Origin: Calliopsis andreniformis
Taxonomy: Eukaryota; Arthropoda; Insecta; Hymenoptera; Andrenidae
Assembly: GCF_051401765.1 (NCBI RefSeq)
Contig: NC_135069.1
Coordinates: forward strand, 11,944,501 to 12,008,500
Direction of reading: 5' to 3'
Length of the DNA stretch: 64,000 nucleotides
Shown here: one piece after another, positions 9,930 to 24,695 of the stretch
Layout: each line of letters starts with the position of its first letter
How positions within the stretch are numbered: the first letter of the stretch is position 1
Made by a program: the position numbers and the translations under genes
The notes under the pieces: generated by a model
Database searches by the model: none
What the model saw: the letters and a program-made list of their open reading frames with translations, nothing else
Told to the model about the DNA's origin: nothing

Positions 9930-12900
9930 AAAATATTAACTGAACAACAACAGTTTCGAATAATGGTTTCGTAGCTGTAACCAATTTATTAAATTAAAGT
10001 TGTTATATTATACTTGTCATTGAGGTAGAACATCCAGTCGGTACATTAGTTTTAGAAAGGTTCTTGTCTCTCATTCCATATTATTAGCTAAACTGTCTAC
10101 CATCAACTTTGATGTCTCCTCTTTGATTTGATTTGAAGTTTTATAACGGATAGATTCCAAATAGTAAAACTTAATAATAAGTACATTGAATAGTTTAGTT
10201 AGTTCAGGTATCCCTCAGGGATCATATCTTGAATCTTAGTCGTTCAATGTTTGTCAACAATAACTGTAGGATTGTTATTAATAGTATATTTCTCCATTAT
10301 ACGGATGAAGTATAAATATTTCACACTATTGTATATAAATATGAAACAATTCTCTAATGGATTAATCTTTTGAACTAGGAAAAATGGTATTATCAAAACA
10401 AATAGATTCAGTATACCCAAGTGAATCTTAATGATTCACTATTGCCAGTATTCCTTTGGATATCATATTTACTTCCTATCTATTTTTTAATGATTACTAT
10501 CAGAAAGTAAGCAATTTAGTTTTTTAGACACTTGATTCATTTATCGTTTCTCCGCCGATCTCTGTACTTTTTGCCACGAGCGGTCCACGCTTCGCTCGTG
10601 ATAGTTGTACGTGCAGATACACCTGCTTGTACGTGAACGTTGAAGAGCGAGCGAGCTGGCCACGGTCAGACAGGGCCGTGGCCATTTGTCAAGGAAGTGA
10701 AGGAGAAGGATAGGTGACGGTAACGTATTGTCCCGTGCTGAACCCGCTGGCTCGGAATTCCTTCTATGACCCGAGGACCGGACCCCTTCGAGCTTCGGCT
10801 CTCTTTGTCTCTCTCCAATTTGCAGTCCCTATCTTTCTGTTCACAGGCAGGGGTACGTTACTTTTTCTACCCGAACCATTCAGTCGATGACTCCGAGAAA
10901 AGATTTGGGATGGAAAAAGAGAAGGACGAGTAAGCCCTTCCTTTCTACAAATCAAATTTTATATATCTTTGTTATAAATAATCGGAATCGTGTGGTGTTA
11001 GGTATCATTTTAATTGAGAGAACACAAAGTATCGATTGATATTGCTCGCGTGAAAATCCGATAGTAAATAAGGAACTTGACTTCTTCCGCTCTTTAATCC
11101 CTATTCTTGTACTTGTTGTTTATGGCCCTATTGTTCTCGGGAGTTCAATTCGAGCGCAAAAATTCCCATTGTTTGGTCACTTTGTGACGCACAAACGAAA
11201 TAGTAGAGGTAGAAGCGCTTGTTGATCGCGAAGTCCAAAACGAGCTTCGGTCGAGCAATTTTGATAATGTGAATATAATAAAATTAGAAAATACTTGAGA
11301 AATTATTTAAAGAAACATTTATATCAAATAGGAAATGAAACATTAGTTCATTTACCAGCGGCAGAATTAATTTAGAAAAAAAATCATATTCGTATTCAAT
11401 TATTCAAACACGTAATTAGTTCAAAATGACATTTAAGTAACATTTATGATCGCAATAATCATATTACTGCCATATGAATCATAGAATTAACCGTCGAGAA
11501 AGGGGTACAGAATTCTTCGATCGGTAACGGATACCTTGGTGCTCCCCTGTGTGTTACAAGAACGTAACAGACTAGGCAGGCGGAATTAGAGAATCCGTAT
11601 TACGCTTGAGAAGGAGAAAAGCCATTCAAAGGAGAGCTGTTTGAGCCGCTCGCCCAGAGATGTGGAGTCGGCAGTCAAAATTTGCGACTCCAATCCTAGT
11701 TCCGATTTCTCTTTTTTTTTTTCTTACCTTCAATTCTGTCTCCGAATTTTGTATTTATAATAGTTTCTTAACATAATGAGTATATGCATGCATTGATGTA
11801 ACTTACTGATATTAAAATGCTAAAGCTATTATTATCATAAATAAAGCAAATAAGATAAAACATTTTAATACATTTGTTTTTTATAAATTAAATTGCAGCT
11901 TTTAATTATACATTCGTGAAGAAAATTATTCACTTATTTTCAAGATATTTCTGATTTTCTGTCAATATATCTTTTCGTTTTCAACTAAGTTCAACTCGAA
12001 GTAATCAGAAATTGCTTCCAACTTCTAATTCTAACTCCAACTTTGACTACGACACCGACTACACAGCCCTACGCCTGCCTCAGACATGTTTTCTCCTTCC
12101 ATATTGACTTTTCCCTCGCAGTCATCGCCTTAGCAATTCGAGTAGAAGTGGTAACCTACTATTCGTGTCTTACGAGAAATCCTCTAGAAACAATTAGGGG
12201 TAATGCTTTCTAGGTTTTCTCCCGTGACACGAATAGTACTCATACCCGTATACAAAAAGAGAGGGGTGCAAACTGAAGAGAGTTAGCGGGAGCCAAAGCT
12301 TGAAGGGATCTGGGCTTAGGACGATATGTAAGAGCAGGTAGGAAGTAGGAGTAAGCTCGAGCTAGTGTGTTCAACACGGGACGATACACTACCGTCACTT
12401 TCTTTTCCCCTCCATACGCCTGCCAAGTCAGATCCTGTCCGAAACGTGCCTAGCTTGCTCGTTTTTCAACATCCACACACAAGCAAGTGTATCTGTATGA
12501 ACAGCCGTCACGGGCGAAGCGTGAACTGCTCATGCAAAGAGTACGGGGAAGCGATGAATAAATTCAAGTGTCTAAAAAACTGAGTTGCCTATTTTTTGAT
12601 AGTGGCCATTAAAAGATAGATAGGAGGTAAATATGATATCCAAAGAAGGAATACTCACTATAGTGGATTGTAAGACAGTTGGATACATTAAATTTAAAAT
12701 TGTTTTCGTGACTCCATTTTTCCAAGTTCAAGAGAATCTCTAGCAGAATGGTGTTATGTCTATTTACAATAGTGCAAAAGATTTTTAAGTTATCCTCATA
12801 AAGGAGAAATTTGGTATTACTAACAACCCTAAAGGTATCGTTATTAAATTTTACTATTTGGGATCTACCTGTTAGAAAACTTCAGATCCAACGAAAGCAA

Positions 12901-13105
12901 AGACCATTAAAGTTGATAGTAGATAGTTTAGATAATAATATGGAATGAGTGATAAAGGCCACTCTGGAACTAAATACTGTATTAACTCAATATCTTATTT
13001 CAATGGTATATATAATAGGTAGACTGTAATTTATTTACTGGTTATATTAAAACAGGCTGCCACAGAACTGTGTTGTTCTTCAGTTAATACATATTTTGAC
13101 GTAAG
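9930..13105. mobile_element. large (about 3.2 kb) inverted-repeat structure
   Basis: Two long diverged arms, about 9930-10890 and 12230-13105, read as reverse complements in order. Matching pairs include TATTAACTGAACAACAACAG with its partner near 13062-13090; TACCATCAACTTTGATG with the 12910 region; CCTTTGGATATCATATTTAC (about 10453) with GTAAATATGATATCCAAAG (12628); GCAGATACACCTGCTTGTACG with the 12480-12500 region; and GTATTGTCCCGTGCTGAAC with GTTCAACACGGGACGATAC (about 12370). The centre (10900-12220) is unpaired and includes an F-family fragment. No coding frame is recognised. It could be a foldback transposon or an inverted segmental duplication. Confidence 0.65.
10950..11225. mobile_element. 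diverged F-family fragment inside the large inverted repeat
   Basis: Collinear with the right arm of the F-family element at 58160-58420: shared stretches include TATCTTTGTTATAAATAATCGGAATC, CGCGTGAAAATCCG, and TTATGGCCCTATTGTTCTCGGG. It lacks the CGGACGAGAGCC end repeats. More diverged than the copies at 19 and 58 kb, so probably older. Confidence 0.6.
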
Positions 13106-14211
13106 GTTTCATTCGCTTGTCCACCTACAGCTAGAAACTAAAAGGTTGCTTTACTCTTAAATATGAAAGTAACAAGATTCAACTCCTGTATCTTAGAGAA
13201 GATACTTGTTGTGAAGAATTTGCTATAAATAAATTAAAGCATAGAAGAGACAATAAATTCACAGGTTTCTTAATGTAACAATCTAACCGACAAACCAACA
13301 GGTTGGGTAACCTACTCTTCCGCTTCTCATGATTAAATAATATGGCGATTCATCATCTCATTTGTATACTAGTATACTACATCATCATGAATATTTATTA
13401 TTGTGTCATATTGCCATACCAAACGATTATTAACCACGCACATTAACCCTTGTGCTCTGTTTAACCTATTATCATATTCATATTCTTTGAACGATATGGA
13501 GCGAAAACTTCAAATTAAGTTAAATAAATAGTTTACAGACATTTTACAACTAAAAATTTTGTACGCTGACGATGCAAATAATTATTAAGAAGAAATCGAT
13601 TCATTCACACTTGTTTAGGTTACAGAGTTGACAATTCCATGATAGGTTATAACAAACGTTTAAAAGGTATCTAGAACGGAGACAAGATCTCAGTATTTCC
13701 ACTTCTGGCCGACGAGGGCAGCAGTTTCGAGGGTTTTCAGATAAAACGATCACTCTGTATGGTCTAAGATAGCCATAGCCACGCATGCGCACTGGAAGTT
13801 GGGGCCTGAAAAACGCTGAAGTTTCGCCTCTATAAGAGTACTCTATGGTTATAATATTATTTTTCAAGGATGAATAAGATTTGTGTATGTATGTTCCATT
13901 TTTTTAGTTGTATTTATGAAAACGTGAATTTGCATAGAAATCTGCAGGAGAGTAATATACATAAGTGATAAGAGTAATATTTGTATAAAATGATTGTATT
14001 TTTTCAAATAAAATCATAGATACGTATATTCGTACTGTAGCAGATAGATGGCAGTATTGATGGTACCATAACTCCCCTCCCCTCTTTCGTCTTTTCTCAT
14101 TGCTTTCCTTAGAGAAAATATAGACCTTTTTTTCTTTCTTTTCTTTCTTTCGTTAAAAGAAAAATTTTTCTTTTCTTTAAGGAGGTTTCCGAGCTCCAAA
14201 CTCGCCCCTAC
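13106..14211. other. intergenic region upstream of scrib
   Basis: No gene recognised. A GC-richer block at 13660-13830 has an 88-codon reverse frame without family resemblance. 13910-14100 shares AATTTGCATARAAATC with 24005-24030, so both may be remnants of one repeat. A poly-pyrimidine run lies at 14125-14180. Confidence 0.35.
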
Positions 14212-14390
14212 ATGTCTATGTTCTGCCAGGTCAGCCGCCATTATAGGGACCACATGTACACTCAGCTCCGATGATTCTGGTCGCAACGACACATTCTCTC
14301 TCTTTCTTACAAAGAAGCCACTCAGAATTGTATGGTCTGGGTGTACACACAATATGGTTCCTACAATGGCGACTGACCGGGCTGAACCCC
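14212..14390. repeat. inverted repeat near the scrib promoter with GCCAT cores
   Basis: About 50-base arms at 14212-14262 and 14338-14390 are imperfect inverted copies. Each arm holds a GCCGCCAT / ATGGCGAC core facing the other, with ACCACATGTACAC matched by GTGTACACACAATATGGT. GCCAT is the core of Pho/YY1-type sites. The structure lies 350-520 bases upstream of the scrib ATG. It may be an old MITE serving as promoter-proximal DNA, or only a hairpin relic. Confidence 0.4.
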
Positions 14391-14532
14391 CTTCCGTCTT
14401 TCCTTAGAGGTATCCGTACCGTCGAACCACTTCAGGCTCGGTTCTTCACGTTCATGGTCTTCTCCGAGCATCATATTTGTTCACGGTAGTGCGTCGCTTT
14501 AAAGCAATGTGATCAGTGGTTTATGGACGTGA

Positions 14533-14540
14533 TGACGTCA
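14533..14540. promoter_or_regulatory. CRE-like palindrome upstream of scrib
   Basis: Perfect TGACGTCA octamer, the full consensus bound by CREB/ATF bZIP proteins, 195 bases before the scrib ATG in a locally GC-richer stretch (about 14200-14640) that looks like the promoter. No convincing TATA box is placed at a useful distance. The motif is seen directly; its use is inferred. Confidence 0.45.
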
Positions 14541-14572
14541 GACTTGGTGGTATAAGCCGAGAGCATGTTTAA

Positions 14573-14905
<333 letters not shown>

Positions 14906-15143
14906 TAACAATAAAGTACTAATTTTCCGTCTTTAACGTACACTTTTCTCTCCTCGTCCCCCCTTCCCCCCATTCTTCCATTCTTGCGTTCTCGCTTCCT
15001 CTTTCTATTGCGTCCGTGACGTACCATTCCATAGGTTGTAACGTGCCAACAAAGTGTATACGCGCCCAACATTCGAGATAGGGTAATTCATTGAGTTACA
15101 TTTATTATGAATACAACAGCACTTTCCTTTTTCTTCTTTGTAG

Positions 15144-17240
<2,097 letters not shown>

Positions 17241-17543
17241 CGCTGCAGACGAGCGTTTTCTTTGCCACCGCGCTGTGGCAATTCGTCGCGATGCGTTGTA
17301 ACAAGGACAGTTCTCAATATTTAATTGTGGAAAACAAGGAAAGACATACAAACGCGACAACTTGTTGGCACGTCTGCGTATTTTCAAAAGAACGCAGATG
17401 CTGTTTCGCTGCTACAATTTGTCGCAAAAGTGTCGCCTAGGTTCCGCGTTCATACATGTCTTTTCTTGTCTTCTACAATTAAAAATTGGGAATTGTCCTT
17501 GTTGCTACAACGCACAGCGGCAAAATAACGCTCGTCTGCAGCG
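17241..17543. mobile_element. hairpin MITE with 15-base perfect terminal repeats
   Basis: CGCTGCAGACGAGCG at 17241-17255 is matched exactly by its reverse complement at 17529-17543. The arms continue imperfectly inward (ACAAGGACAGTTC against GAATTGTCCTTGT), so most of the 303 bases folds back. No open frame with resemblance. GC content is well above the flanks. Confidence 0.75.
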
Positions 17544-18760
17544 ACCCTTTAGTTCATTGTAACCTTTCCCATTAAGAAAAAATGAAAATGATAGAAATTC
17601 AAATTTTATCAAACGAGTTGACAACAGTGTTTCCAGCTCGTGTGTCGAGCAATAGCGAGCCTGCCAGCGACTGATCTTTTCCCTCGCGATTCTTTCTCCG
17701 TTTCGAATCTTATTTGGACAATTTTTATAATCAAAATGTGAAATAGATTCGATATTTCAATTTTGCAGCTTCTATTTCATTTTTTCGAATTTAACAGGAC
17801 ATTTCGTTATTTTAGTCTCCAAATAAAATACAAATTTGAAATTGTCTATGCTAAAACCAGTTTCACGAATAAATTTCATGAAGAACTAGATGTTTCGTTT
17901 GAATATGTTAACACGTTTAAAAATCGATTTAATAACGTTGCAGAATTAAATTTTATTTATGAAGAAACGTGTTATTCAGACAAAAGTGAAAATACTTCTA
18001 TTTTTTATGTTTCCACTTCCGTAGAAAGTGATGTAAATTGGGGGAACATTATCAGATTTTTGTAACATTTTGTTATGCAAGTATACTACAAAAATTGAAG
18101 TTTTTTTTTTAACATATGATAATTAACTGGAGTAATATTGGCAGATCATATAAAAAGCAATAACAATTAAAATTGTACCGATCTGACAAGGGAACTAGCC
18201 GAAGTGATAATTTTTTGTTTTAATGATACTCGACAAGTTTGTAGTGTAATCGAAAATATTCAATACGTATTTCTTACATAGATTTATATCCATGTTATAT
18301 TTCCATGTGGAAATCATATTTCATCTAATATCTCGGAAGTCATCTTTTAACTAGTCGTGCATGCATTTTTGAACGTCGAATCCATCTATCTAAACAGTGT
18401 TTAAAAACATTTGTTTAAGAAATATTCTGGAAAATGACGTACTTTTGATTATTCTTGCGGCAAAGTATTAATTAAGTTTTTCACAAATGTATACGTGGAT
18501 ACTATAGCCCGAAACACAAAATACGGATATTTTGGAACTTTAAATCTTTACGTTGTAAAGGAAATAATTGCGTTCATAGTTTATCCGCGTTTCATGTGAA
18601 ACTGTCCTGGAACGAATAATTTCAAGGTTTTTTTTAACGAATAGATATTTCCAAAAATGCAGAATCGACTAATTTAAAATTGTTTTTTCTTTATGCAATG
18701 GTTTCTGAAATACTAGGTGAAATATGGTTTCCATCCCCAATCTTAGGGGCAGCTTTTACG
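17544..18760. other. AT-rich intronic DNA
   Basis: A 100-codon open frame at 17763-18065 (+) has no recognised motif and AT-driven composition, so it is not called. Nothing else supported. Confidence 0.35.
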
Positions 18761-19397
18761 CGGCTCTCGTCCGTGACTGGTAGTCGATTCGGCTGCTTTT
18801 GCTCTCGGTCGCCAAGATAATTGATACACGATCGAAGAAGCAAAACCAAGGGTCCGTCGATGCTCAAGCTCGATTCCCGAAATCAATGACGTTACAAAAG
18901 ACAAGGATTGCATTAGGGATTAAGAATAGGAAAAATTGAAGTTTCTTATTTGCAAACGGATTTTCACGTAAGTAACACCAATCAATTCCTCGTTCTCTCC
19001 CGATGAAAATGACATCGAATACGACATGATTCCGATTATTTATAGTAAAGATACTTAATAACTTAATTTGTAGAAAGAGCTTACTCGTCCGTGTTCCGAT
19101 TTATTATTTTGCTAGATATAATTCATCCTTTTTATATTGACTGATGTTACTTGCGTGAAAATCCGTTTGCGAATAAGAAACTTCAATTTTTCCTATTTAA
19201 ATCCCTAATGCTATCCTTGCTTTTTTATGGCCCTCTTGTTCTCGGGCGTCGAGCTCGAACGCAATGGTTCTAAAAATTGGTTTCTCAGCGGCACATATCA
19301 AACGAGATAGTGGGGATAGACGGCGGCTCTCGTCCGTGTAGACGAAACGGCTCTCGTCCGTGTAGACGAAACGGCTCTCGTCCGCAACATTACTGTA
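18761..19397. mobile_element. F-family element, copy 1
   Basis: Inverted arms at about 18761-19050 and 19140-19397 (left CGGCTCTCGTCCGTGACTGG and GGATTTTCACGTAAGTAAC; right TTACTTGCGTGAAAATCCG and CGGCTCTCGTCCGCAACATT), ending ACATTACTGTA. The left end lacks the TACAGTAATGTTA terminus seen in the copies at 55.8 and 58.5 kb, so this end is truncated. The right end has an extra 24-base unit. No transposase frame. Confidence 0.75.
19324..19385. repeat. 24-base tandem repeat at an F-family end
   Basis: CGGCTCTCGTCCGTGTAGAC plus GAAA occurs twice exactly (19324-19347, 19348-19371), followed by a partial third unit. The copy at 58437-58475 has only one full unit plus the partial one. Subterminal arrays like this are often transposase-binding sites; that role is inferred. 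Confidence 0.85.
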
Positions 19398-20484
19398 TGC
19401 CGATATCAAAAAAATGTGTCGAATATTTTCGACTACTGTACAAACCTGCCAAGTATTATCAAAATCGGAAATTATCACTTCGGCTAGTTCTCTAATGAGA
19501 TTACATTGACATTTAAATTCGTTTATTTTGAAATGTCTAATCCATTAATTTTTTTGGTTTAATGTAAGGATTAATTTATTTTAGACTTAATTAGTTAATT
19601 AATGCAATCGAAGATAAAAAATGGTTAATTACTAGAAATTAATCTTTTACACAGTTACTTTCATTTTAAATTAAATTTAATTGTTTTCTTGACTAACTAC
19701 TTGAATATTCATATTTATCATATTGTAAAGTTTTAAATTTAAAATTTTTTATAGCTTTTAATTAAATATTCAAATTTTCAAATTCTTGAGTACCTAAATG
19801 CTTAAATATCCAAATCTACAAAATTTCTAATTTTCAGACCTCTAAAACTACAAAAATACAAGAATTATATAATATAGCCTCGTTAAAAATGTATGAACTC
19901 ATAACAACCTTACTCTGTGCTGCCAATGTTCCTCCAATTTATCATACAAAATACCATCATTATCGTGTTATTTTTAGTACAAAAAAAACTTAGGGAAAAT
20001 AAAATAAAAATTTTATTCATAAATATCTCATCTCTTATCGCTTTTGTTTGTCGACTGCATTGTTAGCACTTTGTTCTTAAAATGGCCTTACAAAACAAAA
20101 CTAACGCGTTAAATTACACGATTAATGTGGTCAATTGACATAATCAGATTTTAACATAATTCGGGTTCGAAATGCATCTTTTTGAATACTCCCTGATTAC
20201 TGTGTAACATGTTGCACCAGCCTGTTGAAAGCACATGTGTAGACCTTGTCGATCAATGCCAGACAAAAAGAATTCGTTGTAGGTTCATGTTGTAAATCGA
20301 AAGAATTACGTAATTTCCTGCGAGTATTCACTATTGACGATTCGTTTTCATGAAATGTTTTAATCACTGAAACATATTACTCAAGGACAGTTAGTGTTAT
20401 ATTAGTGTTATATATTACACTAAATTACATTAAATTACACAAATATTAGTGTTATAATAGACCAATCCGTCAATATTGAAACCT
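19398..20484. other. AT-rich intronic DNA
   Basis: No gene or element end recognised. Very low GC at 19500-19880. Confidence 0.35.
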
Positions 20485-20934
20485 ACACCAAAAAACATTT
20501 AAAATGTGAAAACACTAAATAATAAAGTTCGTTTGAACTCTGGTTACCACAAATAATTTCCAAAAAATTAATCCACAAACAATTTCCAAAAAAATTAATC
20601 CACCCTAAAGAGCATTCAAAAGATTATTCCCATAGAAAATCCCCCCAAAAATAAATCGCTCCAAAAAACATCCAAAAGATATTAATCTCCTGCAAAAAAT
20701 ATCCAGAAGATTTTCAATAACCCTCGAAAAAGCATCCAAAAGAAGGTTAATATTTTTTGGGTTTTATTTTTGTCGATTAATATCTTTTAAAGGTATTTTT
20801 GGTTTTTTTTTTTCATATCTTTTGAATGCTCTTTAGGGTAGATTAATTTTTTTGGAAATTGTTTGTGGCAACCAGAGTTCAAATGAATTCAACTACCTAG
20901 TGTTTTACATTTTAAATGTTTTTTGAGAGGGATT
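20485..20934. mobile_element. inverted-repeat element with CATCCAAAAGAT-type internal repeats
   Basis: Arms at about 20497-20622 and 20815-20925: ACATTTAAAATGTGAAAACACTA mirrors TAGTGTTTTACATTTTAAATGT, and GAACTCTGGTTACCACAAA mirrors TTTGTGGCAACCAGAGTTC. The left arm holds an internal duplication of ACAAAYAATTTCCAAAAAAATTAATCCAC (Y = T or C). The middle has three or more degenerate CATCCAAAAGAT units. No coding capacity. Confidence 0.65.
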
Positions 20935-22529
20935 TCATTTATGTTTGCTATTGAAATGTAGAAAATTATTATTTCTATACAATACAGCGTGACCATGTGT
21001 CTTTTCGTACTTATTATTGGTACGTATTGTGATTTCTAATAATCTAGTGTGATATGTTTTCTAAGATAAATATATAAGCGTCTTTGGCACCTCGTGACCA
21101 ACGTGTCTGATGAATGTTACAGTCAACAGCATGCATCCATCTAAAATTCTTTTATCTTAGGAGACAAGTATAATGTCCTTTATGAATAGATTTGCCACGA
21201 TGAAGTATAGCACTAATAACTTTGTACGTCTTCGAAGCTCTGATGACATACTTATTAATTTTTGGAACGATTATTAATACCTGATTTCTCATGAGCAACC
21301 TCTCCTCCAAAATTTAAAATTGTTTCAACTCACTCTCTATTGTATAACGATTATACATAATTATTTTACTACGTATAATTTCTGTTATTTTTTTATTATT
21401 ATTGTTATATTAGCTTTTATTATTAATATTTTCGGTTAAAACTTGACGGATTTTGACAACTTCCTAGCTACATAGCTGAAGCCCTCTAGCCGCAAAAATA
21501 TGAAAGCCAGAAAAAAGTATGCCCGCCGACGATACTGAGCATGTTAAAAATTACTCTTGCACGTAAAGTTAATATCTCGATATCTTAGCTCTTCCTATCC
21601 CAGTTTACATGTGTAAGGGCTCGTTTTACCTGTACGGTGATACTTAGTACTGTGGCAATCGTAAAAATCTATTACACTCTGCGTTAAAAAAATAAATCGT
21701 TACTAAAGTTTTTGGATGTTTTGGTTGCAGAAAAGACACTGCTAGCGCCACGCGTCACTCAACTATTTTGAAATATTTATGACACGTACTATATTGAATT
21801 CTTTATTATAAATTGTTAGTACACGAACTATACAACAGTCAAACCATAACTAACAATTTATTAACGCTGTAGAGAAAAATGGATATGAAACAAAATGGTG
21901 CCTTTAGGAAAAAGATATTAAATAAAGTAAATTACTACTAAAACTAAAACTAAAAATACTACTAAAATTGACAATTCAAAAAAACGCTATTTTCTAATTT
22001 TACTATCATGAATTATTTTGATAAATATCCTATTGCTCATTATAAAAAATTTACTAACTAAATTTTTAAATAGTAAAATTTAGTCAAAGAACTCTTTAAA
22101 TATAAATCACAAATTTTTTAAATAGGGACAAGAAAATCATCTATTGTAAATAACGCATAATTATTCCTTAGACAAATTATTAAATAAAACTGCTTTTTAT
22201 GTCAATATTATTTATTTAATAAATGTACGTACGCACACAGACAGCGCCTTATCAGTACGTGAGCTGGAGGCTGATTATCGACCGTATGCCAGTCCCTTAG
22301 AAACCCTGATAGTGTTAACTAATTGTAAGATAACTCCACCGTCACGTAAATAATTTTTTTCTAAGTTCATAAATGTATAGTTTTCTGCTTTTCCTGAAAA
22401 ACGTGTATTTTCTTGTGTTGTGTTACTTTTGAAATACATACATGTGCGATATGTAGAATTGTTTAATGTTTTAGAGATTTGAAATTCGCCCAAACCTACC
22501 AATGTACATATTGTAAGTATCCAAGTGTA
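20935..22529. other. AT-rich intronic DNA
   Basis: No gene or element recognised. Open frames are short and low-complexity. Confidence 0.35.
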
Positions 22530-23764
22530 GGGAAGATCAGGGACAAACGTAACACGAAGCGAATGTAACAAACGTTATAACACAAATACTAGTCGACCAA
22601 TAATCTCGTGCTTCCATGCTTGCATGTCATTTCCATCTTTCCTCCACCTTAGTTTTTGGCAACATGCGATAATAAGTAGTCCTTTATATTCTAACGTTTT
22701 ATTGAAATCGTGTATTAAAATTAAACTTATAGGGTCTGTTTCAATTACATATTCTTTTGCTCTGGATTCATAAAACTCTGACTTTTTTTGTATTATATTC
22801 AATAGATATTGACCTTATAGGTGGGTATAAAAATTGTTATAATTATATGTTAGATTAGTATGTAGAACACGTTCATGAGAAATACTGTTAGTAGGGATAA
22901 AGGTAAGAAGTTGTTACATTTGTCCTGATTGTAACTTGCTACTTTCTTCTGTTTTTTGCTTTACTGGAAAATTTATTAAGGAAAGAACTTGTTAAGTCAC
23001 ATTTCCTAAATTCTACAGACCAGCAGTTTTGAAGTTTAAAACAGAATACTACAAAATAATAAAAACTAGTCGTGCAATCAGTGTAATCAATGTTTTTCAA
23101 TACAATTATTAGAAACTATTTAAACTTTGAGTTTCTTGTTGATTTATCAAATTATTCTTCTGTTTCGCATGGACTTGTCAACTTATTTCCCTGTATATCC
23201 ATGATGAAACTAATTATTAATATCTTGGGACTTATCAAGAATTTTTGTTTTTTAACTTTTACATACAATAGAAATATTCCCTTTTGACTACCATATGACA
23301 TAAAAAACGAAAAATTGACAAAAATGGACTTACCTTCAAATACGGGATTAATGTTTACAGAATGTCCAACATTCGTAAAAGAAATACAAATCGTGAGCTG
23401 GCTTCTTAGAAATCTATGTTAAGTTTATGTTGATATTTATACTTATTTTTACGTTCAGAATAAGTAGAAATACCTTACAAAAGTATTTTTTCTATTAATT
23501 AATTTAATTTTCAAACTTAAATAGGATGTTATCGTCGTCCTTACTTCATATTATCGCATGGGGTATGGACAAAAGTAACAAATGACACACTTTAAAGAAG
23601 GTTTATTTAAAAAAATTGATGTAATATATTGCTAGTTTTTTGTTTTGATTATATTGTGTAATAATGTAAGTGTATTGTCTTGTACGACTTTTTTAATAGT
23701 TCTATAAAACTTAGAACTTACACAGTCAAAAACCGAAATTGTTACGTTTGTCCCTGATCTCTCC
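22530..23764. mobile_element. 1.2-kb element with AGATCAGGGACAAACGTAAC ends
   Basis: GATCAGGGACAAACGTAAC at 22535-22553 has an exact 19-base inverted partner at 23741-23759. An internal GGACAAAAGTAACAAATG motif at 23567-23584 resembles the ends. A 75-codon reverse frame at 22575-22802 (ending LRWRKDGNDMQAWKHEIIG) could be a transposase remnant, but I do not recognise it. Probably a DNA transposon whose family I cannot name. Confidence 0.65.
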
Positions 23765-24695
23765 TTCTATGTACCTCTATGAAAGAAATTTCCTTTCAGT
23801 GGGACAGAGCAACTGTGCCCTTGAAGTAGGGTGATTTATATCTAGACTGCGAATCTTCATGTATGGAAAGAAATTTCAATGTGCAAGAAAGTACAGAATC
23901 CGCATAAAATGCAAAAATTTATGAAATATCAGGTGTTACATACACTTTATAGCATTTTCAGGACGGAAAAAACTTTTAGTTGAATTTCACTTCTTTAATT
24001 ATATTCATAAAAATAGGAATTTGCATAAAAATCCGTATGAATTTAGAAGATAGTAGGTATATTTGTATTATGAGCGGCAGATGTAGATACATATTTCTAT
24101 CTTCATTTACTTTTTCTCTTTATGAACACTAAAGGAGGGAGAAGGAGAGGGAAAATTGGGAAGAATGAGAGAAAATGAAAATCAATGAGGCACAACAGGT
24201 GATTGTATAGTCTGTAGATGACTCTACCACACAGTCTTTCTTTTTCTTTGATGTATGTATTACCTTTTCAGAAATAGCTGACAATTAGGAGTCTGCAAAT
24301 TAGAAAGAATTTTTCTTTTTAATCAGTTTCTTGATAGAAAGAAATAAACAAGCCACATTCTTCTTTTATAAATGACAGATCGTCATGTTTAGTTGCTTAT
24401 GTTCTATATTTCTTTTTCAGTTTTGTAAACTGAGAAGTCAGTTAATCACGAATGAAATCTATAAAACATATCGATAGTTAGGTATTATCTTTAGTCTTGA
24501 AAATAGAGGACGCTATGGGATATGAAAAAATACAAAATTTTAGTAGGTGTAATTTTAAAAGTCACACACTTTTTTGTTGAATGATATGATATCATTAATT
24601 ATATTGAACTTTTTATAATTGAATTGCTACTTGGTCCTATTCTATCGTGCATCATTGTAGAAAAACGTCTTTTGACTGATAAGAGTGTTTGTCCC
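23765..24695. other. AT-rich intronic DNA
   Basis: No gene recognised. Around 24005-24100 there is similarity to 13930-14050 upstream of scrib, suggesting a shared old repeat. Confidence 0.3.

Noticed and set aside
10540..10760. GC-rich block as a possible promoter or exon
   Set aside because: It is part of the left arm of the large inverted repeat and pairs with 12365-12540.
17763..18065. 100-codon + strand open frame
   Set aside because: AT-driven composition, no recognisable domain, no splice or promoter context.
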